Assembly (NCBI RefSeq): GCF_025642745.1
Contig: NZ_JANZKP010000008.1
Coordinates: 1-64,000 of the forward strand
Length of the DNA stretch: 64,000 nt
DNA from: Cellulomonas sp. RIT-PI-Y
GTDB taxonomy: Bacteria; Actinomycetota; Actinomycetes; Actinomycetales; Cellulomonadaceae
Direction of reading: 5' to 3'
Positions 24,873 through 33,468 of this stretch are shown here, piece by piece. Each line of letters opens with the position of its first letter. Position 1 is the first letter of the stretch. The notes under the pieces are model-generated. The model had not been told where the DNA came from, did not search any database, and saw only the letters and a program-made list of their open reading frames with translations. The translations under genes were made by a program, and so were the position numbers.

Positions 24873-25814
24873 TCACGCTTCCTTCCGCATGCCGCGGAGC
24901 TGGACGACGTAGGCGATGACCATCGTGAGCAGGCCCATGATGATCGCCACGGTCGCCGAGTAGTTGTACTGCTGGCCGGAGAAGCCCAGCGAGTAGGCGT
25001 AGAGGTTCGGGGTGAAGGAGGTCGTGATCGCGTTGGGCGCCAGCGACTGCAGGATGCTCGGCTCGTTGAACAGCTGGAACGACCCGATGATCGAGAAGAT
25101 GGTCGCGATCACCAGCGCGCCGCGGATCGCCGGGAGCTTGATCGCGGAGATGATCCGCCACTGCCCGGCGCCGTCGATCTCCGCCGCCTCGTACAGGCTG
25201 TGCGGGATGACCCGGAGCGCCGAGTAGAAGATCAGCATGTTGTAGCCGACGAACTCCCAGGTCACGATGTTGCCGATCGAGGCCAGCACCAGGTCCGGTG
25301 ACAGCGGGTTCGGCAGGCTGATCCCGAACGCGTCGTTGATGTTCCCGATCAGGCCGAACCGGGTGCCGTACATGAAGCCCCACATCAGAGTGGCGACCAC
25401 GGCGGGGACCGCGTAGGGCAGGAAGATCGAGATCCGGAAGAACCCGCTGCCGTACAACCGCCCGGAGTCGATGGCCAGGGCCACCAGCAGCGCGATGCCG
25501 AGCATGATCGGCACCTGCACCACGAGGAACAGGGACACCCGCCCGGCCGCCGACCAGAGCTGCGGGTCGCTGAGCGCCCGGCTGTAGTTCTCCAGTCCGA
25601 CGAACGCGTTGCCGCCGACCAGCTGCTGCCGGAACAGGCTGAGGTAGATCGAATAGGCGATCGGCGCCAGGAAGACCAGCGCGAACACGATCATGAACGG
25701 CCCGACGAACCCCCAACCGGTCCAGCGTCGGGCCACGCCGCGACGCCGGGGGCCGGGACGTGTCGAGGCCGCCACGGCGGGGTCCGCCAGGGCGGATGGG
25801 ACGGTCTGCGTCAC
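24873..25814 (-). CDS. Sugar ABC transporter permease (MalF-like)
   Basis: First gene of the galactoside operon, 313 residues. A basic tail containing RPGPRRRGVARRW precedes six membrane segments. The EAA loop reads LYEAAEIDGAGQWRIISAIK. I chose GTG at 25814 because AAGGAG lies eight bases upstream; the in-frame extension to 25940 would run through the LacI operators. Its promoter is flanked by three palindromes shared with the divergent LacI gene. Confidence 0.9.
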   Translation of the reverse strand: MTQTVPSALADPAVAASTRPGPRRRGVARRWTGWGFVGPFMIVFALVFLAPIAYSIYLSLFRQQLVGGNAFVGLENYSRALSDPQLWSAAGRVSLFLVVQVPIMLGIALLVALAIDSGRLYGSGFFRISIFLPYAVPAVVATLMWGFMYGTRFGLIGNINDAFGISLPNPLSPDLVLASIGNIVTWEFVGYNMLIFYSALRVIPHSLYEAAEIDGAGQWRIISAIKLPAIRGALVIATIFSIIGSFQLFNEPSILQSLAPNAITTSFTPNLYAYSLGFSGQQYNYSATVAIIMGLLTMVIAYVVQLRGMRKEA

Positions 25815-25835
25815 GTGAGCCACTCCTTCGGGGCA

Positions 25836-25853
25836 GATGTTGACGTCAACATC
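25836..25853. promoter_or_regulatory. LacI-family operator O1
   Basis: GATGTTGACGTCAACATC is a perfect 18-base palindrome located 22 bases upstream of the first permease GTG. Position and symmetry fit the main repression site of the galactoside operon. Confidence 0.85.
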
Positions 25854-25923
25854 CGGCGCGGCGTCACGCTGCCACAGCCCGCCGAACGGCGTCAACAGCA
25901 CCGCCGGGATCCACAGGTCACGA

Positions 25924-25941
25924 AATGATGACGTCACCATT
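25924..25941. promoter_or_regulatory. LacI-family operator O2
   Basis: AATGATGACGTCACCATT is palindromic except for one symmetric pair and shares the TGACGTCA core with O1 and O3. Its centre lies 88 bases from the O1 centre and 34 from O3, allowing cooperative or looped binding. Confidence 0.8.
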
Positions 25942-25959
25942 CGGTCGGGGACGCTCGGA

Positions 25960-25973
25960 TGGTGACGTCACCA
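25960..25973. promoter_or_regulatory. LacI-family operator O3 at regulator promoter
   Basis: TGGTGACGTCACCA is a perfect 14-base palindrome, 16 bases before the regulator start codon, so bound regulator should block its own transcription. Confidence 0.8.
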
Positions 25974-25989
25974 CGGCTACCATCGCCCC

Positions 25990-27045
25990 ATGTCCACCGC
26001 CGTGCCCGAGCCGAGCGCCTCCCCGCGCCCGAAGCCCTCCATCGCCGACGTCGCCCGGGTGGCAGGGGTCTCGGCGCAGACCGTCTCCCGGGTCTCCACC
26101 GGGGCGGACAACGTCCGCCCCGCCACCCGCGACCGGGTGCTCGCCGCGATGGACCAGCTCGGGTACTCGCCCAACCACGCCGCCCGGGCCCTGCGTTCCG
26201 GCAGCTTCGGCACCATCGGGATGATCGCGCACCGACTCGCCCGCACCGGCGAGTCCCGCACCGTCGAGGCCGTGGTCGAGGCCGCGCGCGCCGAGGGGTA
26301 CACCGTCAGCCTGGTCGACGTGCAGTCCCCGTCCTCCGACGAGGTGACCGAGGCCGCCGCCCGGCTCTCGCACCAGTCCATCGACGGGCTGGTGATCATC
26401 CGCGCCGAGACCGCGACCCCCACCAACCTGGCCCTGCCCCCGCGGCTGCCGGTGGTGGTCTCGGACAGCCGGTTCGCCGGACACCACCCGGCGGTGGGCG
26501 CCGACCAGGTCACCGGCACCCACCTGGCCGTCCAGCACCTGCTCGACCTCGGGCACCGCACCGTGCACCACCTGGCCGGCCCGGTCAGCTCCGCCCCCGC
26601 CGAGATCCGCGTCGAGACCTGGCGCGAGCACCTGACCGGCGCCGGACGCCCGGTGCCCGCCCCCCTGCGCGGCGACTGGTCGGCCCGCTCCGGCTACGAC
26701 CAGGGCCGGCGGATCGCGGAGTCCGCCCTGCGCGAGGGCATCACCGCCGTGTTCACCGCCAACGACGAGATGGCCGCCGGACTGATCCGTGCCCTGTCCG
26801 AGGCGGGCCTCCGGGTGCCGCAGGACGTCTCCGTGGTCGGGTTCGACGACATCCCGCTCGCCGAGTTCCTCTGGCCCCCGCTGACCACCGTCCAGCAGGA
26901 CTTCCACCTGATCGGGCGGCAACTGATGGACCTGCTGCTGCGCCAGATCCGGGACCGGGAGGTGCTGGCCGACCAGCGGATCGTGGTGCCGACCCGGTTG
27001 ATCGGACGGGGCAGCACCGCCGCACCGCGCGCGTCGGGGTCCTGA
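25990..27045 (+). CDS. LacI-family transcriptional regulator of the galactoside operon
   Basis: DNA-binding repressor of 351 residues. The helix-turn-helix IADVARVAGVSAQTVSRVST lies at residues 18-37 and the hinge helix PNHAARALRSG around residue 62. A periplasmic-binding-like effector domain follows, with the C-terminal ITAVFTANDEMAAG and VVGFDDIPLAEF. It is divergent from the permease-lipoprotein-GH35 operon, and the three palindromes between them share the TGACGTCA core. The likely inducer is galactose, lactose or an oligosaccharide, by analogy with similar loci. Confidence 0.93.
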   Translation: MSTAVPEPSASPRPKPSIADVARVAGVSAQTVSRVSTGADNVRPATRDRVLAAMDQLGYSPNHAARALRSGSFGTIGMIAHRLARTGESRTVEAVVEAARAEGYTVSLVDVQSPSSDEVTEAAARLSHQSIDGLVIIRAETATPTNLALPPRLPVVVSDSRFAGHHPAVGADQVTGTHLAVQHLLDLGHRTVHHLAGPVSSAPAEIRVETWREHLTGAGRPVPAPLRGDWSARSGYDQGRRIAESALREGITAVFTANDEMAAGLIRALSEAGLRVPQDVSVVGFDDIPLAEFLWPPLTTVQQDFHLIGRQLMDLLLRQIRDREVLADQRIVVPTRLIGRGSTAAPRASGS

Positions 27046-27046
27046 C

Positions 27047-27991
27047 CTAGCGCCGCACGCTCTCCCGCTCGCCGTCGCGCTGGCTCGGCACCACCGCCAT
27101 CGCGCCGACCGCACGGTGCACCGCCTCCGGGTCCCGGGTGACCAGCACCGGGCAGTGCCCGCGGTGCACCACCGCCCGGCTCACGGACCCCAGCACCAGA
27201 CTCACGAACCCGCCGCGGCCCCGGGTGCCCACCACCACCAGCGCCGCGTCCGCCGACCGCCGGACCAGCACGTCCTTGGCTCGGCCCTCGACCAGCCGGA
27301 CCACCGTCCGCAGCTCCGGCCGGGTCTGGCACCACCGGCGCGCCCGGTCCGCCACCTGTGCCGCCGCGAGCCGTGCACCGTCCGCCGTGGACGGGGCTCG
27401 CAGCCCGTGCGGGCGCGGCGTCGGCGCCTGCACGGTCGGAGTCCAGGCCACCAGCACCTGCAGTTCCACCCCGAGCGTCTCCGCCGCGGACCGGCCCTCC
27501 TCCACCGCCACGAACGACGCCGGCGACCCGTCGAACCCCACCACCACGGGTGCGCGGGTCGACCCCGTCGTCTCCGGCACCACCGCGACCGCCGTCGGCG
27601 CGTTCTGCAGCACCCCCGACGTCACCGACCCGATCAGCGGCCCGCCGCTGCGTCCGGCGCCGTGCCGCCCCAGCACGACCAGCGGTGCGTGGATCCCGCG
27701 CGCGGCCAGCACCGCCACCGGCGACCCGTGCTCCAGCACCGGCCGCACCTCGACCCCGGGGGCCGCCTCCGCCGCGAGCCGGGCACCCTCCGCGGGCACC
27801 TGCCGGACCTGCTCCAGCACCGTGTCCCCGAGCCAGGTCTCCCCCGCACCGCCGTTCGGCCGGCCCGCGAGCCCCCAGGCATGCACCACGTCCAGCGGCC
27901 GGCCCTGGACCCGGGCCCGTTCCGCCGCCCACCGCACCGCCGCCACCGCCTGCGGCGACCCGTCGTACCCGACCACGATCGCGCTGCGCAT
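27047..27991 (-). CDS. Universal stress protein, tandem UspA domains
   Basis: Cytoplasmic stress protein of 314 residues with two UspA domains (about 1-140 and 150-290). Domain 1 has IVVGYDGSPQAVAAVRWA and VVLGRHGAGRSGGPLIGSVT; domain 2 has VVVGFDGSPASF and VVGTRGRGGFVSLVLGSVS. Both keep the G-(2)-G-(9)-G-(S/T) ATP-binding pattern. Mycobacterial and Streptomyces relatives are often induced by hypoxia through DosR/DevR. A DosR-like box lies 59-72 bases upstream of the ATG. A strong GAGGAGG site fixes the start at 27991. Confidence 0.92.
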   Translation of the reverse strand: MRSAIVVGYDGSPQAVAAVRWAAERARVQGRPLDVVHAWGLAGRPNGGAGETWLGDTVLEQVRQVPAEGARLAAEAAPGVEVRPVLEHGSPVAVLAARGIHAPLVVLGRHGAGRSGGPLIGSVTSGVLQNAPTAVAVVPETTGSTRAPVVVGFDGSPASFVAVEEGRSAAETLGVELQVLVAWTPTVQAPTPRPHGLRAPSTADGARLAAAQVADRARRWCQTRPELRTVVRLVEGRAKDVLVRRSADAALVVVGTRGRGGFVSLVLGSVSRAVVHRGHCPVLVTRDPEAVHRAVGAMAVVPSQRDGERESVRR

Positions 27992-28049
27992 CACGTCCTC
28001 CTCGACGTCGCCGTAGTCCAGACTGCGCCGGGATCGCGGCGACACGCCA

Positions 28050-28063
28050 GGGCCTTGGGTCCC
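28050..28063 (-). promoter_or_regulatory. Possible DosR/DevR-like box upstream of usp gene
   Basis: On the minus strand GGGACCCAAGGCCC matches the M. tuberculosis DosR core (GGGACTWWAGTCCC) at 11 of 14 positions, between the peptidase stop and the usp ATG. In such GC-rich DNA this could be chance; position and gene function favour it. Confidence 0.4.
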
Positions 28064-28066
28064 GGG

Positions 28067-28858
28067 TCAACGCCCGGTCGTCGAGAAGTGCTGCAGATCC
28101 ACCGGGGAGCTCCAGGCGCCGCCCCACCGCCAGCCCTGCGCCGCGAACGCCGCCACCTGCGCATCCTGCACGACCCCCGGTTCCTGGGGGCGGTCCGCGT
28201 AGGGTGCTCCCTCCGGCGGCAGCACCACCGTGCCGCGCAGGTACGGGTTCTCCCGCGGGTTCAGGTCGACCGCCCGCCCATAGGCGTGCTCCGACCACCC
28301 CGTGCCGCCCGCCACCGGACGGCAGTTGAACGCGGAGGTGTTGTCCGCCGCCATCGACGCGTCGTCGCTGCCGCCGAACTCGTCCACCAGCCGCATCGAA
28401 CGGATCGGGAAGCCCTGGTCGTACAGCGCCGCGAACACCGCGACCGCGCTGTCGGCGACCTCGGCGTGCAGGACCAGCTCCCCGGTCGCCTCCGTGCCCT
28501 CGAACGTCCAGTGCGTCACGGTCACGGACCGCAGGTCGGACACCGGCACCGGGCAGCCCGGCCGCCAGGAGCTGGTCAGCCGCGCCGCGTCGACCGGTGC
28601 CACACTCGACCGGAACCCCGTGATCACCGGCTCCCCCTCCACCGCGTGCAGATCCGGCCAGACCAGGTCGACACTCGTGGTCACCGGAGCCGCGGTCACC
28701 AGGGGCGCGGTCACGTGGGCCTCGCCCGACGTGCCGGTGACATCCGGTGACGGGGCCGGGGAAGGCGCCGGGACGGCCGGACCGCACGCCGCCAGCACCC
28801 AGCCGGCGGCGACCACCCCGGCCACCCCGATCCCGCGTCCTCGCCCCCGACCGCGCAT
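28067..28858 (-). CDS. M15-family peptidase lipoprotein (D,D-carboxypeptidase-like)
   Basis: Extracytoplasmic protein of 263 residues. Lipobox LAAC lies near residue 25, followed by a Pro/Ser-rich linker. The C-terminal M15 domain has the zinc motif SEHAYGRAVDLNP and the second His in DLQHF. M15 enzymes trim peptidoglycan stem peptides or act as endolysin-like L-alanyl-D-glutamate peptidases. All visible zinc ligands are intact. The N-terminal 90 residues are not recognised. It lies 75 bases upstream of usp on the same strand. Confidence 0.85.
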   Translation of the reverse strand: MRGRGRGRGIGVAGVVAAGWVLAACGPAVPAPSPAPSPDVTGTSGEAHVTAPLVTAAPVTTSVDLVWPDLHAVEGEPVITGFRSSVAPVDAARLTSSWRPGCPVPVSDLRSVTVTHWTFEGTEATGELVLHAEVADSAVAVFAALYDQGFPIRSMRLVDEFGGSDDASMAADNTSAFNCRPVAGGTGWSEHAYGRAVDLNPRENPYLRGTVVLPPEGAPYADRPQEPGVVQDAQVAAFAAQGWRWGGAWSSPVDLQHFSTTGR

Positions 28859-28955
28859 GCCGCCACGCTAGGCCCCGCGCAGGACGCCCGCCCGGCACCG
28901 GCCTATCGTGGGTGGCTCCCGTCCGGTCCCGACCGCCGATCGAGAGGACCCGTGT

Positions 28956-30602
28956 GTGCGCCGTACGGCCCTGATCCTCGGAGCTGTCGCCCTCGCCGCC
29001 GTCGTCGCCGTCCTGCTGGTGCTCGTCCTGCGCGATCCCACGCGCCCCGAGCCCGCGCCCGGCCCCAGCCCGTCCGCGACCGCCCCCGCCGACCTCACCA
29101 CCGTGCTGTCCACCGGATTCGACGATCCCGAGGAGGGCGTCGCCGGGTGGGAGCCGCTCGGCGACGGCGTCGAGGTCGCACGCTCCGAGGACGTCCCGCA
29201 CGCCGGCTCCGGATCGCTCCTGGTCACCGGACGCACCGAACCGTGGCACGGCGCCCAGGTGGACGTCACCGGCATGATCTCCCCCGGCGTCGAGCACACC
29301 GTCAGCGCCTGGGCCCGGCTCGGTCAGGGCGGCGGCGAGGACACCGGGGCCGACCGCTCCGGCGAGGTCCGGCTCACCCTGCAACGCACCGGCGACGACG
29401 AGCAGTTCTGGCACCTCGCCACCGCCCGGGTCACCGCCGACGGGTGGACCGCGCTCACCGGCACCGTCGACCTGCCCGCCGACACCGCCGACGGCGAGTG
29501 GCGGCTCTACCTGGAGAGCACCGGCACCCTCGCCGACCTCCGGCTCGACGACGTGCAGGTCGCGCGCCCCACCCCGCCGGTCCAGACCGACATCGCCTCG
29601 CTCGCCGACGCCACCGACATCCCGATCGGCACCGCCGTGGCCGAGCAGGACCTCACCGGTCGCCCCGCGGAACTCCTGCTGCGGCACTTCGACCAGCTCA
29701 CCGCCGAGAACGCGATGAAGCCCGCCGTCGTCCAGCCCGCCGAGGGCGAGTTCGACTTCGCCCCGATGGACGCGATCCTCGACTTCGCGGTCGCGCACGG
29801 GCTCACCGTGCACGGCCACACCCTGGTCTGGCACAAGTCGACCCCCGAGTGGTTCTTCACCGCGCCCGACGGGCGCCCGCTCACCGACTCCCCCGCCGAC
29901 CAGCAGCTGCTCCGCGACCGGATGCGCACCCACATGCAGGCCATCGCCGACCACCTCGCCGAGCGGTACGGCACCGACCAGCCGGTCAGCTCCTGGGACG
30001 TGGTGAACGAGCCCCTCGACCCCACCTCGTCCGACGGCCTGCGGCACTCGCCGTGGTACGACGTCCTCGGTCCCGACTACATCGCTCAGGCCTTCACTAC
30101 CGCCCGCGAGGTCTTCGGCCCGGACATCACCCTGTACCTCAACGACTACGACACCGACGCCCCCGACCGCCGACGCGGACTCGTCTCCCTGCTGACCTCG
30201 CTGCAGTCCGCCGGGGTCCCGATCGACGCGGTCGGCCACCAGATGCACCTCCGGCTGGGCTCGTCGGTCGAGCGCGTCGCCGCCACTCTGGACGCCGTGG
30301 CCGCCCTGGGCCTGCGCCAGGCCGTCACCGAGCTCGACGTAGCCCTGACCGCGTCCGACCAGCACCTGGACTCGGTCTCCACGGACCAGCTCACCGAACA
30401 GGGCGATCTGGTCCGGCAGCTGGTCGAGGTCTTCGTGGCCCACGACCCGGAGTTCCTCAGCGTGTGGGGACTGTACGACACCCGGTCCTGGCTGCGGTCC
30501 TGGCCGCGGGAACGTCCGCTGGAGTCGCCGCTGCTGTTCGACGACGACCTCCAGGCGAAGCCGGCGTACCAGGGATTCCTCGCCGGGCTCACCGCGGGTT
30601 AG
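28956..30602 (+). CDS. GH10 endo-1,4-beta-xylanase with CBM4/9-like module, membrane anchored
   Basis: Extracellular xylan-degrading enzyme of 548 residues. A hydrophobic segment at residues 4-26 is followed directly by RDPTRPEPAPGPSPS and shows no lipobox or clear cleavage site, so it may anchor the enzyme to the membrane. A carbohydrate-binding module (about 48-205) precedes the GH10 barrel (about 215-545) with acid/base Glu352 in SSWDVVNEPLDP and nucleophile Glu459 in AVTELDVALT. WHKSTPEWF and the HQMHLRL strand are typical. GTG at 28956 is chosen for the GAGAGGA site. It converges with the methyltransferase gene and fits the arabinofuranosidase at 9293 as part of xylan use. Confidence 0.93.
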   Translation: MRRTALILGAVALAAVVAVLLVLVLRDPTRPEPAPGPSPSATAPADLTTVLSTGFDDPEEGVAGWEPLGDGVEVARSEDVPHAGSGSLLVTGRTEPWHGAQVDVTGMISPGVEHTVSAWARLGQGGGEDTGADRSGEVRLTLQRTGDDEQFWHLATARVTADGWTALTGTVDLPADTADGEWRLYLESTGTLADLRLDDVQVARPTPPVQTDIASLADATDIPIGTAVAEQDLTGRPAELLLRHFDQLTAENAMKPAVVQPAEGEFDFAPMDAILDFAVAHGLTVHGHTLVWHKSTPEWFFTAPDGRPLTDSPADQQLLRDRMRTHMQAIADHLAERYGTDQPVSSWDVVNEPLDPTSSDGLRHSPWYDVLGPDYIAQAFTTAREVFGPDITLYLNDYDTDAPDRRRGLVSLLTSLQSAGVPIDAVGHQMHLRLGSSVERVAATLDAVAALGLRQAVTELDVALTASDQHLDSVSTDQLTEQGDLVRQLVEVFVAHDPEFLSVWGLYDTRSWLRSWPRERPLESPLLFDDDLQAKPAYQGFLAGLTAG

Positions 30603-31759
30603 CGGCGCACCGACGCCGTCACGGTGAACTTGCTGTTGCGGGCGATCTGCCGGGTCGGCCCGACGATGCCCTGCAACCGCGGCCGGTAGCCCAGCCCGGA
30701 GTTCCACACGCTCCACAGCTCGCCACCGGGCCGCAGCACCCGCGCCGCCGCCGCGAACAGCTCCGGCGCCACCCGGTCCTCCACCGCCGCCCCGACGTGG
30801 AACGGCGGGTTCAGCACCACCAGATCCACGGACGCCTCCTCGATCCCGGCGGTGCCGAGGGCCCGCCGCACGCGCACCCGGTCGTCCAGCCCGTTCGCCG
30901 CGACCGTCGCCCACGCCGACTCCACCGCCGCCCACGACTCGTCCGTGGCCAGCACGGACAGCTCCGGTCGGCGGGACGCCAGCGTGGCGGCCAGGATGCC
31001 GGTGCCGCAGCCCAGGTCCACCGCGGTCCGCGCCTCCGGCAGGGCGGCGTCCAGGTGCTCGACCAGGAACCGGGTCCCGATGTCGACCTTGGTCCCCGCG
31101 AACGCCGCGCCGTGCGCGCACACCGTCAGCCCCAGCTCCGGGTGCGTCACCCGCCGCGGCCACTCCGGCCCCGGGGCCGGGACGCCCCGCACCCCGCTCG
31201 CGTGCAGCACCCGGGACTTCTGCCGGCCCCGGCTCGCGCGGACCTCGGTGAAGGACCGACCCAGGACCTCGTTCATCGCCCGGGTCAGGTGCTTCTCCCG
31301 GCCGCCGGCGACCACCGCGACCTCGGGCGAGGCGTGCCGCGCGATCAGGGCGGCGATCTCGTCCAGCGCGTCCAGGGACCGCGGCAGCCGCAGCAGGACC
31401 GCCCTCGCCCCCGTCATCAGCTCCGCGTCGAGACCCCGCACCCGGAATCGACCCGGCACCGTGTCCTCCGGGTCCGCCGGACCGGCGCCGTCCAGTCGGG
31501 CCGCGTTGGCGAGCAGCGCCGACTCCCCGGTCAACCGGTCGGTGTGCACCCGCACGTCCCGCAGGCCGTGCCGTCGCACCGCGCCCAGCGTCAGCGCCCC
31601 GTAGCGGTCACCGACGACCGCCACCGAGCCCGGCGCCGTACCGGACAGCAGCGGTCCGGCCTCGTCCAGGATCAGCCGGTCGGCGGCGTCCACCGCCACC
31701 AGGTCCGGCGACGCGATCTCCGGCTCGCAGCGCAGGGCGGCGAACAGGTCCTCGGTCAT
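30599..31759 (-). CDS. Class I methyltransferase, RsmC/RlmG-like
   Basis: Predicted rRNA guanine-N2 methyltransferase of 386 residues. An inactive-looking N-terminal Rossmann domain is followed by a methyltransferase domain with the SAM loop AVDLGCGTGILAATLA and the catalytic NPPFH. This two-domain order is that of RsmC (16S G1207) and RlmG (23S G1835), so the specific target remains open. ATG at 31759 has a GAGTGAG site. The stop overlaps the convergent xylanase stop by four bases. Confidence 0.87.
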   Translation of the reverse strand: MTEDLFAALRCEPEIASPDLVAVDAADRLILDEAGPLLSGTAPGSVAVVGDRYGALTLGAVRRHGLRDVRVHTDRLTGESALLANAARLDGAGPADPEDTVPGRFRVRGLDAELMTGARAVLLRLPRSLDALDEIAALIARHASPEVAVVAGGREKHLTRAMNEVLGRSFTEVRASRGRQKSRVLHASGVRGVPAPGPEWPRRVTHPELGLTVCAHGAAFAGTKVDIGTRFLVEHLDAALPEARTAVDLGCGTGILAATLASRRPELSVLATDESWAAVESAWATVAANGLDDRVRVRRALGTAGIEEASVDLVVLNPPFHVGAAVEDRVAPELFAAAARVLRPGGELWSVWNSGLGYRPRLQGIVGPTRQIARNSKFTVTASVRR

Positions 31760-31840
31760 CGGTCTCACTCTCGGACGGCGGCAGCTGACCCGTCATTATC
31801 GCAGCGGCCGGGGTCGGAGCCGGCCCGCGCCCGGCACCGC

Positions 31841-33388
31841 TCAGCCCAGGATCGCCCTGGTCACCGCGACCTGCTCGGTCAGCACCCCACCGATGGTCTG
31901 CTGGGTCTCGTTGATCCGCTCGACCACCCCGCCGATCTTGGCGAGCGAGTCGATCACGCCGTCGACCTGGAGCTGGATGGTGCGCACCTTCTCGCCGACC
32001 TGGGTGGTGGCCTGTGCGGTCTCGGTGGCCAGCTCCTTGACCTCGTGCGCGACCACGGCGAAGCCCCGTCCGGCCTCACCGGCGCGGGCGGCCTCGATGG
32101 TGGCGTTCAACGCGAGCAGGTTGGTCTGCGCCGCGATGCCCTGGATCACCGTCACGACCTGGCCGATCTGCGCACTGGACTCACCGAGCCCGGCGACGTC
32201 CCGGTTGGCGTCCTGCGCGAGCCGCTGGCCGTCCCCGGCCACCGTGGTCGCCGCGAGGACGTTGCGCTCGACCTCCTGGATCGACATCACCAGCTCCTCA
32301 CCCGCGGTGCGGAGCTTCCCGGCGGCGTCGTGGCGCTCCAGCGCCTGACCGACCAGGAAGGCCGTGTTGCGCAGGGCCTCCCGGCGACCGTCGGACAGGT
32401 CGAGCGTCTCGGTGGCGAAGAAGTCCATGGTGCCGATGACCTGGCCGTCGACGACGATCGGCAGGCAGACCCCGGACTTCACCCCGGCCCGCTGGGCGGC
32501 GGGCGCGCGGACGCAGTCGGTGAGCTCCCCGAGGTCCTGAACGAACACCAGGTCGCGGGCACGCCAGGCACGCCCGGCGAGGCCGACCCCCTCGGCGAAG
32601 GTGGCGGTGCGGGTGACCTCGCGGAACTCCTCGCCGGCGCTGCCGGACTCCTGGACGAAGCGGAGCACGCCCTGCTGGGGATCGACCCGCCAGAACGAGG
32701 CGTACGTCCAGTCGAAACCCTCCCGGATCGCCACCAGCGCGTGGTCCAGGGCCCGGTCGGCCGACGGCGCGCTGGTGACGTCGTGGATCACCCGGTGCAC
32801 GGCCTCGATGTCGAGCGCCGCATCGGCCTGGTGCTCGGCGGTCGCGATCCGCTCGATGGCCTGGGAGACCAGGACGCCGATGCTGCGCAGGGTCTCGAGC
32901 CGCTGCGGGGACGGCGCCAGCGTCTGGGTGGTGAAGAAGTCCAGGGTGCCGGTGATCCGGCCGTTCTCGGCCAACGGGAAGCAGATGCCGGACCGGATCC
33001 CGGCCCGCTGGGCCGCCGGGGCGCGCACGCAGTCGGTGAGCTCGCCGAGGTCCTCGACGAACACCAGCCCGCGGCTGTGCCAGGCGCGACCGGACAGGCC
33101 CACCCCCTCCGCGAACGACGCCTCCCGGGTGATCCGGCGGAACTCCTCGCCCGCCTCACCCGCCTCGACCACGAAGTGCAGTCGTTGGTCCGGGCCGATC
33201 CGCCAGTACGAGCCGTACGCCCAGTCGAAGCGCTCGCGCACCACGTCCAGCGCGATCCGGACCGCCTCCTGCGAGGTCCTCGCCCCGGCGAGCGCGGCGA
33301 CGACGGCCGTGACGGCCTCCACGTTCTCCCGGGCCTCGGACAGCGCCCGGGGCAGCTCATCGGCGCCGGAGCGCAAGCGGTTCAGCAC
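31841..33388 (-). CDS. Soluble chemoreceptor-like protein, GAF-GAF-MCP signalling domain (copy B)
   Basis: Cytoplasmic signalling protein of 515 residues with no membrane segment. Two GAF domains (about 28-180 and 200-350) precede a methyl-accepting coiled coil (about 365-515) whose tip reads [20 protein letters not shown]. Both GAF domains carry the same block [18 protein letters not shown] with two conserved cysteines, 16 residues apart. The product has the same length as the adjacent copy A and aligns without gaps when started at GTG 33388, which has a GAGGGGG site, so I use this start. It lies 80 bases downstream of copy A. No cheA, cheW or other chemotaxis gene is in the window. Confidence 0.9.
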   Translation of the reverse strand: MLNRLRSGADELPRALSEARENVEAVTAVVAALAGARTSQEAVRIALDVVRERFDWAYGSYWRIGPDQRLHFVVEAGEAGEEFRRITREASFAEGVGLSGRAWHSRGLVFVEDLGELTDCVRAPAAQRAGIRSGICFPLAENGRITGTLDFFTTQTLAPSPQRLETLRSIGVLVSQAIERIATAEHQADAALDIEAVHRVIHDVTSAPSADRALDHALVAIREGFDWTYASFWRVDPQQGVLRFVQESGSAGEEFREVTRTATFAEGVGLAGRAWRARDLVFVQDLGELTDCVRAPAAQRAGVKSGVCLPIVVDGQVIGTMDFFATETLDLSDGRREALRNTAFLVGQALERHDAAGKLRTAGEELVMSIQEVERNVLAATTVAGDGQRLAQDANRDVAGLGESSAQIGQVVTVIQGIAAQTNLLALNATIEAARAGEAGRGFAVVAHEVKELATETAQATTQVGEKVRTIQLQVDGVIDSLAKIGGVVERINETQQTIGGVLTEQVAVTRAILG

Positions 33389-33468
33389 GGTGGTCCCCCT
33401 CGACACTTCTGGACGTGACCCCTCCGATCGGCCGCCGGGCCGCCGAACTGAGCGACCCGGCGGGGCGA

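Noticed and set aside
26694-31163. Continuous open frame of about 1,490 codons on the minus strand
   Set aside because: It has no domain pattern over most of its length and crosses the LacI, Usp, peptidase and xylanase genes out of frame.
28952-33418. Continuous open frame of about 1,490 codons on the plus strand
   Set aside because: It is arginine-, proline- and histidine-rich without any recognisable domain, and covers the xylanase in another frame plus antisense of well-supported genes. Long spurious frames are expected at this GC content.
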